NCBI RefSeq assembly: GCF_031198435.1
Contig: NZ_CP133548.1
Location: forward strand, 3,878,001-3,942,000
Source: Pleionea litopenaei
Lineage (GTDB): Bacteria > Pseudomonadota > Gammaproteobacteria > Enterobacterales > Kangiellaceae
DNA length: 64,000 nucleotides
Direction of reading: 5' to 3'
Below, in pieces: positions 53,501-59,950 of this stretch (position 1 is its first letter; the number at the start of each line of letters is the position of its first letter). The notes below the pieces were generated by a model that ran no database searches, was not told the origin of the DNA, and was given only the letters and a program-made list of their open reading frames with translations. A program made the translations under genes and the position numbers.

Positions 53501-53697
53501 TAAGTTTTCAACAGCGCTGGGGGCATCTTTTGGCTAACTCTGTGGTAACACAACAAGGGTATAGATTGGCTGAACTCATTCAAGAAGGTAATCAAGAAAC
53601 CAGTTCTGCGTCAATTAAGTGGTCTAAACGTGTTCCAACGACGCACGTTTATTTAGACTCGAACGAAAGCGCTTTAGCCGTCAGTGAACTTAAATAA
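50539..53697 (+). CDS. Collar-cluster gene 3, large multidomain protein
   Basis: This protein has 1052 residues and no signal peptide. A beta-rich N-terminus is followed by a helical part. A segment from about 375 begins with GIGEVCEVYLTEKSYCLGDI, followed by a charged helical region, and reaches YRWIDMLHVFEMQRK with LIVEFMVNAPEETF (about 543-575). A Ser/Asn/Asp/His low-complexity linker (706-750) comes next. The C-terminus has a coiled-coil-like stretch (about 850-915), AFAWQDMAYQFYAWPAG and FLSAQSARVLLPVKRQFL. From memory these match long uncharacterised proteins with consensus blocks such as YRWVDKxYxAQ and FYPYFWGR; I cannot verify that. AAGGAG precedes ATG 50539, within 31 bases of the gene 2 stop. 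Confidence 0.75.
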   Translation: MTNQQPNGTLYCPGRINFNITWKASSDGASAQVIFKNLDAEQQKSVSIELGSEETSVVLNANEKTSIVSVWLSTADESPNSVKSTSSDDCVEFWLSYPVDRDTVFKKSIAWWTRQGIQPIPPIKSNASELDHIRVELENWEAVFPFMCLNSQPTDVMINSDNEDVIYFEHWDSSELYQTLTKGQTFPLQFSKVEESLKAFQSSSQFISSFYSLAKPFADFPILLPLLRELDNNQSIEDIEKQLESWLGEQYTLKELVTGKKNVQLLTQCWESLLVFLLLPTSDITSTATLKDIIASIQVYCYLAKLLQEVPTSQVTPSEDGETDSSSNENKDNYIANDISGLQQWLYAQLLVPDILVPENDGSVTKSSQGWYRFAGIGEVCEVYLTEKSYCLGDISKVNSLMAGERRRQRECSTERSWTTEVDISNDDLQHNTSTSNEHHNELSEEVRRVISDQEEKLNANKLTPNYENLGLVISGSSDTTWTDNTSTQNLAQTFAQKITDYASDSIKRKVMTHRQTKHFNETTHSLRVDLVNDSDEKAINAVYRWIDMLHVFEMQRKQSALIVEFMVNAPEETFLTSITDESGVPIFEPSDQQLFSDAGNYNKITPQNYLEYQAYFNAEPLPRPPEQSISIKESFSNEGGPIITGSIPIPDGYQSATGGKINLMVSDASQKLTGYFGLESPINEGGKSGVESSADSLSLKSAELSHDNSSHDDSSNHHSSNDHSSNDHSTRDDSSDNNASKNSPSKNNPNPSSLSSSTDNDNEATSNIESRSMAFTALDKDSAAQSSDSPTPVNVNFPNPQPAIYQVSVAKQYKSDVAFGMVCNAANFSVEVSMTLLPDTSTSSSYPQRLTAWQQQVFRMLLQAYQRQVNDYNRQLQARLSKATMGRSREIEQQSLKTAISTILTDTLNDKSPEALRFIDRAFAWQDMAYQFYAWPAGEQPDEPWVTSQDTLPYDTDALFKAFLSAQSARVLLPVKRQFLSEILFTLSFQQRWGHLLANSVVTQQGYRLAELIQEGNQETSSASIKWSKRVPTTHVYLDSNESALAVSELK
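52654..52788 (+). repeat. 15-bp tandem repeat encoding pentapeptides
   Basis: Nine in-frame 15-base units encode S/T-x-D/N-x-S/N-type pentapeptides (SHDNS, SHDDS, SNHHS, SNDHS twice, then diverging TRDDS, SDNNA, SKNSP, SKNNP). Two adjacent units are identical at the DNA level. It lies in the linker of gene 3, is hydrophilic and probably unstructured. Gain or loss of units would keep the frame. Confidence 0.8.
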
Positions 53698-53711
53698 GAA
53701 AGGAGTTAATT

Positions 53712-54287
53712 ATGTTTAGTGACGTTCCCGTTGGTACTATCGTTGCTTTCGCCGGTAACATTGATGACACAACTCCTTTAGAGGGAGTAACACCAAAACA
53801 AAATTCAGAAATGGTCACCTCTTTATTGGCCAGAGGGTGGGCCTACTGTAATGGACAACTGGTCGATAAAATGCAATTCAATGACTTGTATAAAGTGATC
53901 GGCGGAATCTATGGTGAACAAGGAAATGCTTTTCGATTACCTGATTATCGAGGTTACTTCTTACGTGCCGTTGACAATGGCGCAAAGCGTGATACTGAGT
54001 CTCGAGAAGCATCGGTTGGAGGTCAGTCATCTGGCGTCGGTACGTCTCAAAAGGATCAGTTTCAAGGACATGAACATCAATACTCTGGCGGTCAATCGGA
54101 TGGACCTGTTCCAGCAGAGTCAGGTGCCGATGCGGTGATGATAGAGGTAAAAGATACTACTGCGATCACCGAAAAACAAGGTTATGGTTCGCCTCGTTAT
54201 GGTAAAGAAACTCGTCCTATCAACATAGCCGTCAACTATCTGATCAAAGTTCGTCAGATCGATCCTCGCAGTAACGTTATCTTTTAA
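53712..54287 (+). CDS. Phage tail-collar domain protein (microcystin-dependent protein-like)
   Basis: This protein of 191 residues has the tail-collar fold of phage short-tail-fibre tips and bacterial MdpB-like proteins. The opening VPVGTIVAFAGN, then GWAYCNGQLVDKMQFNDLY, VIGGIYGEQGNAFRLPDYRGYFLRAVD and the ending RYGKETRPINIAVNYLIKV match. The His-rich QGHEHQYSGG part resembles metal-coordinating trimer tips. The protein should form trimers at the end of a fibre. AGGAG stands just before the ATG, 14 bases after gene 3. No other phage gene is present, so it is a domesticated or system-specific use of the fold. Confidence 0.88.
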   Translation: MFSDVPVGTIVAFAGNIDDTTPLEGVTPKQNSEMVTSLLARGWAYCNGQLVDKMQFNDLYKVIGGIYGEQGNAFRLPDYRGYFLRAVDNGAKRDTESREASVGGQSSGVGTSQKDQFQGHEHQYSGGQSDGPVPAESGADAVMIEVKDTTAITEKQGYGSPRYGKETRPINIAVNYLIKVRQIDPRSNVIF

Positions 54288-54395
54288 ACGATGAAAACTA
54301 AGTCGCTTAAGACTCGTTTGGCTGCCTAATATATTAAAATGCAATATAGAACTAAATCATTCATCTTGATCTGTGAGCGTTAAATTTTCAATTCG

Positions 54396-54413
54396 GTGTA
54401 ATGTGACGTAATG
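54396..54413 (+). promoter_or_regulatory. Direct-repeat operator candidate, copy 2
   Basis: GTGTAATGTGACGTAATG is two 8-base repeats with a 10-base period, 142 bases before the start at 54556. It matches the element at 49146 in sequence, period and distance to the start codon. Confidence 0.5.
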
Positions 54414-54455
54414 TTGATTTCGGATTCCTTCAAGTAAGCTCAATACTCAATGATA

Positions 54456-54511
54456 TTGTTTGGTCATCGTTTTCAAAGACCTAGAAAACAACAAGGTAAG
54501 TGACCAAACAA
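54456..54511 (+). promoter_or_regulatory. Long leader hairpin before collar-cluster gene 5
   Basis: TTGTTTGGTCA (54456-54466) pairs perfectly with TGACCAAACAA (54501-54511), and inside it GTTTTC (54469-54474) pairs with GAAAAC (54484-54489). It ends 44 bases before the start codon and lacks a terminal T-run. A regulatory RNA leader or a protein-binding inverted repeat are both possible. Confidence 0.5.
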
Positions 54512-54555
54512 CTTCAAGAGGATTTTTTATTAAACGCAAACTTGAGGATATTGCC

Positions 54556-56232
54556 ATGAGTAACAAAGACCACCTTAGATTAATCAATCTCATACCTAAA
54601 AATGTTGCCGCCGACGTAGAGTTTACGGTAAAGCCAGCATTAGGTCCTGCTGAAAAATTAACGGTTGAAGCAGGCGACCATCTTTTACACACCGTTGATC
54701 CCAAAGCTGGCTTATGGACCATTAGCGCGGTTGTTGACGGTGTAAAGACTGAAGAATCAATGACGCTGTTTGCTGATGATTTTGTGATATTAGGTATCAG
54801 TCATTGGCACCCCGATCTATTTAAAGCAAAAATCTCGTCGAGTGACCTCGCCATTAATTTTTTGCCTCACTCAATCGAATCGATCTGTGAGCGTTATGAC
54901 GAGCTGTCTGAGCGCGGAAAGCTATCAATATTTGAACAGGCCAGTCAGGTGTTACTCAATGATTTGCAGTTAGGTAAGAATTATACGGTGCCGACCATTG
55001 GGCATATGATTAAGATTTTAAGTCGCCATAAATTTAAAGATATAAAAGGCGAAATGCAGCTGATTGAATCGCTGATACAAGGGGTTTTGAACAGTGATGT
55101 AGAAATCGACCCACAAACGAAAGCGTTTCTACTGCTGCAAATGCCTTCTCCCATCTTTTTAGATATGCCAAGAGCAGGTAATGAAGACTACAGTGAATCC
55201 ATCAGTTCGTTACGTTATTTATTACAAGGTGTTGATGAGCAACAAAATATGTTGGATCAAAGTGTTGACCTTAATGTCCTTCCTGAAATGACGAATTTTT
55301 TCGATGATGAAGTAACGGCCAAGGCTAAACAGGATTATGCGGAAAAATATGCACAGCAGCATTTCTTGAATCGTAGTTGTAAACGATTAAAGGCTAAGTC
55401 ATCGGTCTACCTTAATCATTTGTCTTTACATATCAATTCAGAAGGTGACGCTGATGATGTTGAGTTTAAGTCTCTGGATAACTTAACGGTAAAGCTTTGT
55501 CCTGAAGATGATTTTAGTGGTCGCAGTAAAAAGAACTTTGGTATTGGCGAGTTAGTTTCACTTTCGCTTTCGTCAAAAAGCAAATTGTCGGAACAGCAAT
55601 TAGCACAACTCTATTGGAGAGTCGAGAGTGGGTCAGGTTACTTGTTTTCAAATGGCTATGGCGAGGCCTGTTATGTTGCAGGCGCAAAAGAAGAGCAAGC
55701 AAGTTTGGTCTTGTCCTATTTCTGTGGCGAGCACTCGGGTGAAGATATACTCGATGTTGATGTGCCAACAGTGGCACCCGTTGATGCCACTATGGTTCAG
55801 AGCCAAGGAACTGGATTGCGTCATATTCATAATACATTTTCGGTTGGCTTCAAAGGCGAAATATTATTGACGCCAGATGATGTCTCTTATGCCAATGTCA
55901 CTTTCAGAGAAGGTACATGTGTCGGTGTCGGAACTGGATGGTTGAACTACTTAAATGGTGAAGTTCATGCCATCGGAACGGCTTGCACCATCACCAATAA
56001 TAGGGTGAATGGGATTGATACGGTATTTACTGGCTCGAGAGGTCAGCCATACGGTGTCGGTGACTTTAATTGGCCCATTCCGTGGCAGTATAGAGAAGGT
56101 ACTGGAAACTGGACGACATTTACGACGGCTAATCATCATCAAACGTCGGGTGCTGAAGGACAGGCAATGATTGAAAAGAAAGGCGCAGGTCCATTTACCA
56201 AAAATGCGGCTGATCCAGATTCGAACTATTAG
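54556..56232 (+). CDS. Collar-cluster gene 5, multidomain hypothetical protein
   Basis: This protein has 558 residues and no signal peptide. The first ~75 residues (LRLINLIPKNVAADVEFTV to SAVVDGVKTEESMTLFADDF) repeat the module seen in genes 1 and 2. A helical middle (about 100-290) follows. From about 320 it is beta-rich with GIGELVSLSLSSKSKL and LYWRVESGSGYLFSNGYGE, Ig-like. The end contains GTGLRHIHNTFSVGFKGEI, FREGTCVGVGTGWLNYLNGE, DFNWPIPWQYREG and GAGPFTKNAAD, a domain I remember from other uncharacterised bacterial proteins but cannot name. ATG 54556 has GAGGA upstream; the frame start at 54460 lies inside the leader hairpin and is rejected. Confidence 0.7.
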   Translation: MSNKDHLRLINLIPKNVAADVEFTVKPALGPAEKLTVEAGDHLLHTVDPKAGLWTISAVVDGVKTEESMTLFADDFVILGISHWHPDLFKAKISSSDLAINFLPHSIESICERYDELSERGKLSIFEQASQVLLNDLQLGKNYTVPTIGHMIKILSRHKFKDIKGEMQLIESLIQGVLNSDVEIDPQTKAFLLLQMPSPIFLDMPRAGNEDYSESISSLRYLLQGVDEQQNMLDQSVDLNVLPEMTNFFDDEVTAKAKQDYAEKYAQQHFLNRSCKRLKAKSSVYLNHLSLHINSEGDADDVEFKSLDNLTVKLCPEDDFSGRSKKNFGIGELVSLSLSSKSKLSEQQLAQLYWRVESGSGYLFSNGYGEACYVAGAKEEQASLVLSYFCGEHSGEDILDVDVPTVAPVDATMVQSQGTGLRHIHNTFSVGFKGEILLTPDDVSYANVTFREGTCVGVGTGWLNYLNGEVHAIGTACTITNNRVNGIDTVFTGSRGQPYGVGDFNWPIPWQYREGTGNWTTFTTANHHQTSGAEGQAMIEKKGAGPFTKNAADPDSNY

Positions 56233-56279
56233 TTCGCCATTAATGATACATAGATAACTACCGGCTATTGCCGACAAAC

Positions 56280-56348
56280 AAGGCTCTTTTTGGGTGTGTA
56301 CCGTTTAATGCTGAAGAACGGTTAAGTTAACGCCCGATAAAGAGCCTT
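56280..56348. repeat. Three-stem hairpin element
   Basis: The outer stem AAGGCTCTTT (56280-56289) pairs with AAAGAGCCTT (56339-56348). The middle GGGTGT (56292-56297) pairs with ACGCCC (56330-56335, one G-T). The inner ACCGTT (56300-56305) pairs with AACGGT (56317-56322). It follows the gene 5 stop by 47 bases. It lacks a T-run but could still protect or end the transcript. Confidence 0.55.
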
Positions 56349-56502
56349 TAACTTATGACGTTAGAACCTTCGAACAGTAACAGAATGAATCGACAGTCAG
56401 TTGATTAACTGAACAATGGAATAGAACGGGGTATTGATAGATTTTTAAGGGCTCTCTTTGATGAGTTGCTTTGCTGCTATCTCTCGTTGAGAATAAATGG
56501 TG

Positions 56503-56516
56503 AATATCATGATATT
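56503..56516. promoter_or_regulatory. 14-base perfect palindrome upstream of gene 6
   Basis: AATATCATGATATT is a perfect palindrome 84 bases before the gene 6 start. A dimeric regulator site is possible. The direct-repeat element of the other two units is not present here. Confidence 0.3.
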
Positions 56517-56600
56517 TTGGGGAGCAATCTTCAGCATCGCATGACAGTTGAATAGGGTTTTCATATACTCAGAGTTTAAATAAATACTCAAGGAAGCGTT

Positions 56601-57203
56601 ATGAGTTCTGATTATTCTAATTCCACCTCGCACAACGATTCAATTTCACAAAGCAATCGTGTTGTCGAAAATAATAAAATTACACTAAAAGTTCCCTGTG
56701 ATTTAATTGAGGGCACTTACAATGATGTGCCTTCAATTACAGCAATCAGTCGTTTTCATATCATTCCAAACACTCAAGAAGATTGGCTTTCGTTAATTGT
56801 TAATAATGAAGGTGAACGCGTTGCCGTTGAGCAGTTAAAAATTCAATTTACGCCTGCTCGTCCAGGGCAAGAATACCTCGAAGGGTTACAAAGAATATTC
56901 TTACTTTGCGACATTGAGAATAAGACAAGTGAAGGTGAGTGGGCATTTGCTGCCAATGGCATAGTCATTCCCAAAGAACCAGAGTTAACCGACTTTGAAA
57001 TCACCACCGAGCTATTGAATGATAAAAAGCAATTGTTAATTATCATCGATAAAGTGGGCAATACGGGTTCTGAGCCAGGGAAAACGCATTATTTAAAGCT
57101 AGGATTCAATTTTGTGGCAACCTGTACCAATATGAATGGGTATACCAAAGCCTATTTGTCACAAGATCCTAGCGTCGATTTGGGTCGACCCATTGGCGGT
57201 TAG
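56601..57203 (+). CDS. Collar-cluster gene 6, hypothetical protein
   Basis: This protein has 200 residues. A polar Ser/Asn-rich N-terminus (about 1-25) is followed by a single beta-rich domain (ISRFHIIPNTQEDWLSLIVN; YLEGLQRIFLLCDIENKT; DFEITTELLNDKKQLLIIID; KTHYLKLGFNFVATC). There is no signal peptide or membrane helix. I recognise no family. AGGAAG lies four bases before the ATG. It overlaps the stop of the convergent kinase gene by four bases. Confidence 0.65.
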   Translation: MSSDYSNSTSHNDSISQSNRVVENNKITLKVPCDLIEGTYNDVPSITAISRFHIIPNTQEDWLSLIVNNEGERVAVEQLKIQFTPARPGQEYLEGLQRIFLLCDIENKTSEGEWAFAANGIVIPKEPELTDFEITTELLNDKKQLLIIIDKVGNTGSEPGKTHYLKLGFNFVATCTNMNGYTKAYLSQDPSVDLGRPIGG

Positions 57204-59902
57204 TTACACCGCATCGCGTTATTGTTCAGACTCATTAGTTCTTGGAACTCTGGCTCTGAGCACAAAGGATCAAATCGAGGAAGATCAAACCACCGAACTC
57301 CCATTCCTTGCTCAATGGCTAATTCGACGAAATACAATGCCGACTGTGTATCCTTTAAACTTGTATGCACGGCGGCGGCAGTAAAATAAACGTCGAGATT
57401 TTCAGGTGCCTTTTGTTTTGCCACTTGTAAAGCTTCTAGTGCGGGACGATTTTGTTCTAGGCGAACATAGGCTTGTGCATTTTGTAATAGCGCACTGACC
57501 GTTTCTAATTTATCTTTGTTGAGCTCAATAACGGTTTTGTACTCTTCTGCGGCTTGTGTGCGCTTGTTCTGAACCCACAAGGTATCCGCCCAATTGAGAC
57601 GCCATGTCGGGTTCGATGGTTGATGTTCAACTAAGCTTTTGAGTTTTCCATAAGCGTGTTCGTATTCGCCCAAAAGAAGATACGCAATGGCTAGATTATT
57701 TTGATCGGTTCCTTGAAAGTGCTGAGCAAGTGCCTTTTTAAAACCTTCGATAGCAGACTCAAATTGGCCAGTAAACAGATGAAACGATGCAAGCAATCTA
57801 TTGGCTCGGTAATCGTTGGGTAGTGTGTTTATAATTTGCTCTAAAGTACGTATCGCCTCGTCAGTATTGCCTTGCCACCATAAGGTTAAGCTTAAGTTAA
57901 ATTGTAAATCGGTACTCGGTCGTAGTTGAATGGCCTTTTTAAAATACTCAGAGGCGTTTTCAAATTGACTATTATGATAAAAGTACTGAGCATTTAACTC
58001 ATAAGCAATGGCTGGATCGCTTGACAATGTTTGTATCTTACTTATAGACGATCTTGCTTTATGATTGTCGGCCTGATTGAGTGCTAGCCAAAATAGATTA
58101 ACTTGATAATTGAGGGTGTCTTTATAACGGTTAGGCGCATTAATGAGTAGTTTTTCTAATCGAGCAAGCTCTTTTTCTTGGCGAGTTTCATGGTATAAAT
58201 TTAATGCGACTTCTCGATAAAGAGAGTAGAGGATATCAATATTATTATGCTGTTGAATGAATTCAAATAGCTCTTTTTCAAGTTGCACTGATGATTTAGA
58301 GCCGAATCTTACTTGATAATAAATATTTAAAAAGCTAATTAATTCGCTATCGCTTAATGTATTGAGTCGATTATTTAGGTCACTGGAGGTAGCGAAAATT
58401 CGCTTCATTTGTAGTTGCACTGTACTCAGCAAATCTCGATGGCTCTTATAGTGTACAGGCCAACGCTCAAACGACTTAATGGTTAAGTTCGGATCGATTC
58501 TTCGAATTTCAGCTTCACATATAGAGTTTTCACAATGAATTGAGGTGGTCAGTAGCTCATCGACAGCAGTTGATTTTGCAATACTCACTAAGTCTAGGCC
58601 ACCAGTTGATATTTCATCGAAAGCAATGAGCCGAAACTGACGATTTTGCGAAATAAATTCGCGAGCAGCAGAGTCGATGGCGGCTTCCATTAGTTGAACT
58701 TGTGTTCTTGATACTGAGTCATCGTTTTTGATTGTCGGCGGTATGACTGCGATACGAACGTTATTAAAATGAAATGTCGAATGACAATAAGTGATAATTA
58801 ATGTTGCCGGTACGATGACAATCAATAGATAGCGACTGAGTATTGAAAGTCGTTGCTTCCCTAAAAGACGTTTTAACCACTGACTTTTCCTACGCTTTTC
58901 AATTTTTCGAAATTGACGTTGTGACTCGTATTTATTTTGTTCTAAATTCTTTGAATCATCTGAGTGCGATCCATCTGAGAATCCATCTATTGGCTGATGA
59001 TTTTGTGAATAAGTTACCTCGAGTTCATTGTTCGCAAATGGGTTCGGAAAGGTATCCATTAAATCGGAACTGGTTGTGTTAATCAATACGCTTTTGCAAC
59101 GGGCTCTAACTTGATCGGCGGTAAAGTATCTCGCTTCCTTTTCAACACTTAATAATTGTTTAAGCATTGATGATATTTCAATGGGTATGTTAGGTAGGCT
59201 GTTGATAATGTCTGGGACAGTGTTCAACTTCGCGAGAAGTTGTTCTTTAGAGGAAGCTTGTATTTCTTTCGGTGAAATCGAAATCAACGGGTAGCCCGCC
59301 AATAGCTCGAAGGCTAAAAGAGCAAAACAATACAAGTCAGTGTGCTCTGATAAGCCTTCTCCAGTTATTGCCTCGGGAGTAATGTTTGATAGGCTTATAA
59401 AGTGGCTACTCGAATCTTCATGCACATTTGACAGTTTAGCAACGCCAAAGTCAGCAATCTTGGCCGTGTTTCTTTCGTCGACTAAAATATTGCTTAACTT
59501 GAGATCGCAATGTAAATAGCCTTTATTATGCGCTGCGGTTAGACCCTTTGCGATCTCATACAGCCATTTTAGTTGTTGCAGTTGAGAGGCATTCTTTACT
59601 AATTGTGAATGAGCCAAGGTGCGACCGTTGACGTATTCCATGATCATCCAAATCTCTTGATGGTACTCTCTGATGGAGAGAATTTGAACGATATTCGGAT
59701 GATTGAGTTTTGCCAATGCTCGCGCTTCTTTGAGCAATACATTGGGTTTGGCAACACGACCAGAATGTTTTGCGACTTTAATCGCTACCAAGCGATCAAG
59801 AGCAAGCTCCGTTGCTAAATAAACTTTTCCCATACCGCCTTCACCGATAATACGCTCGATACGGAAATCGTTTTGCTCGTCCCAGTCTGCTTCTATTAAC
59901 AT
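57200..59902 (-). CDS. Transmembrane Ser/Thr protein kinase with TPR domain
   Basis: This protein has 900 residues. The PknB-type kinase domain (about 10-270) has G-loop IIGEGGMGKVYLA, Lys42 in VAIKVAKH, catalytic loop YLHCDLKLSNIL (H131-C132-D133, so HCD instead of HRD) and DFG at 151-153. One membrane helix lies at about 357-373. After it a FlgO/TolB-like alpha/beta domain starts at about 382 (VRIAVIPPTIKNDDSV). Tandem TPRs follow from about 600 to the end (AYVRLEQNRPALEALQVAK). If oriented N-in, the TPRs are periplasmic. AAGGA precedes the ATG. It follows the FHA gene by 48 bases in one transcript and presumably phosphorylates targets that the FHA domain reads. Confidence 0.9.
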   Translation of the reverse strand: MLIEADWDEQNDFRIERIIGEGGMGKVYLATELALDRLVAIKVAKHSGRVAKPNVLLKEARALAKLNHPNIVQILSIREYHQEIWMIMEYVNGRTLAHSQLVKNASQLQQLKWLYEIAKGLTAAHNKGYLHCDLKLSNILVDERNTAKIADFGVAKLSNVHEDSSSHFISLSNITPEAITGEGLSEHTDLYCFALLAFELLAGYPLISISPKEIQASSKEQLLAKLNTVPDIINSLPNIPIEISSMLKQLLSVEKEARYFTADQVRARCKSVLINTTSSDLMDTFPNPFANNELEVTYSQNHQPIDGFSDGSHSDDSKNLEQNKYESQRQFRKIEKRRKSQWLKRLLGKQRLSILSRYLLIVIVPATLIITYCHSTFHFNNVRIAVIPPTIKNDDSVSRTQVQLMEAAIDSAAREFISQNRQFRLIAFDEISTGGLDLVSIAKSTAVDELLTTSIHCENSICEAEIRRIDPNLTIKSFERWPVHYKSHRDLLSTVQLQMKRIFATSSDLNNRLNTLSDSELISFLNIYYQVRFGSKSSVQLEKELFEFIQQHNNIDILYSLYREVALNLYHETRQEKELARLEKLLINAPNRYKDTLNYQVNLFWLALNQADNHKARSSISKIQTLSSDPAIAYELNAQYFYHNSQFENASEYFKKAIQLRPSTDLQFNLSLTLWWQGNTDEAIRTLEQIINTLPNDYRANRLLASFHLFTGQFESAIEGFKKALAQHFQGTDQNNLAIAYLLLGEYEHAYGKLKSLVEHQPSNPTWRLNWADTLWVQNKRTQAAEEYKTVIELNKDKLETVSALLQNAQAYVRLEQNRPALEALQVAKQKAPENLDVYFTAAAVHTSLKDTQSALYFVELAIEQGMGVRWFDLPRFDPLCSEPEFQELMSLNNNAMRCN

Positions 59903-59950
59903 GAAAGTCCTTGTAATTCGCTATTCAATCAGCGCATGGTCACTTAAGAG

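Larger units (their letters stand above)
56233..56600. other. Intergenic region with complex hairpin and palindrome
   Basis: About 370 bases lie between genes 5 and 6. A three-stem hairpin occupies 56280-56348, and a 14-base perfect palindrome AATATCATGATATT lies at 56503-56516, 84 bases before the gene 6 start. No coding frame is supported. Confidence 0.6.

Noticed and set aside
49911-53697. Genes 2 and 3 as one frameshifted gene
   Set aside because: Gene 2 ends like its paralogue gene 1 and gene 3 has its own AAGGAG and ATG, so two genes are the simpler reading; the G8 tract is kept as a finding.
53712-54287. Prophage or contractile injection system
   Set aside because: The collar-domain protein is the only phage-like product; there is no sheath, tube, baseplate, terminase, capsid, integrase or lysis gene within the window.
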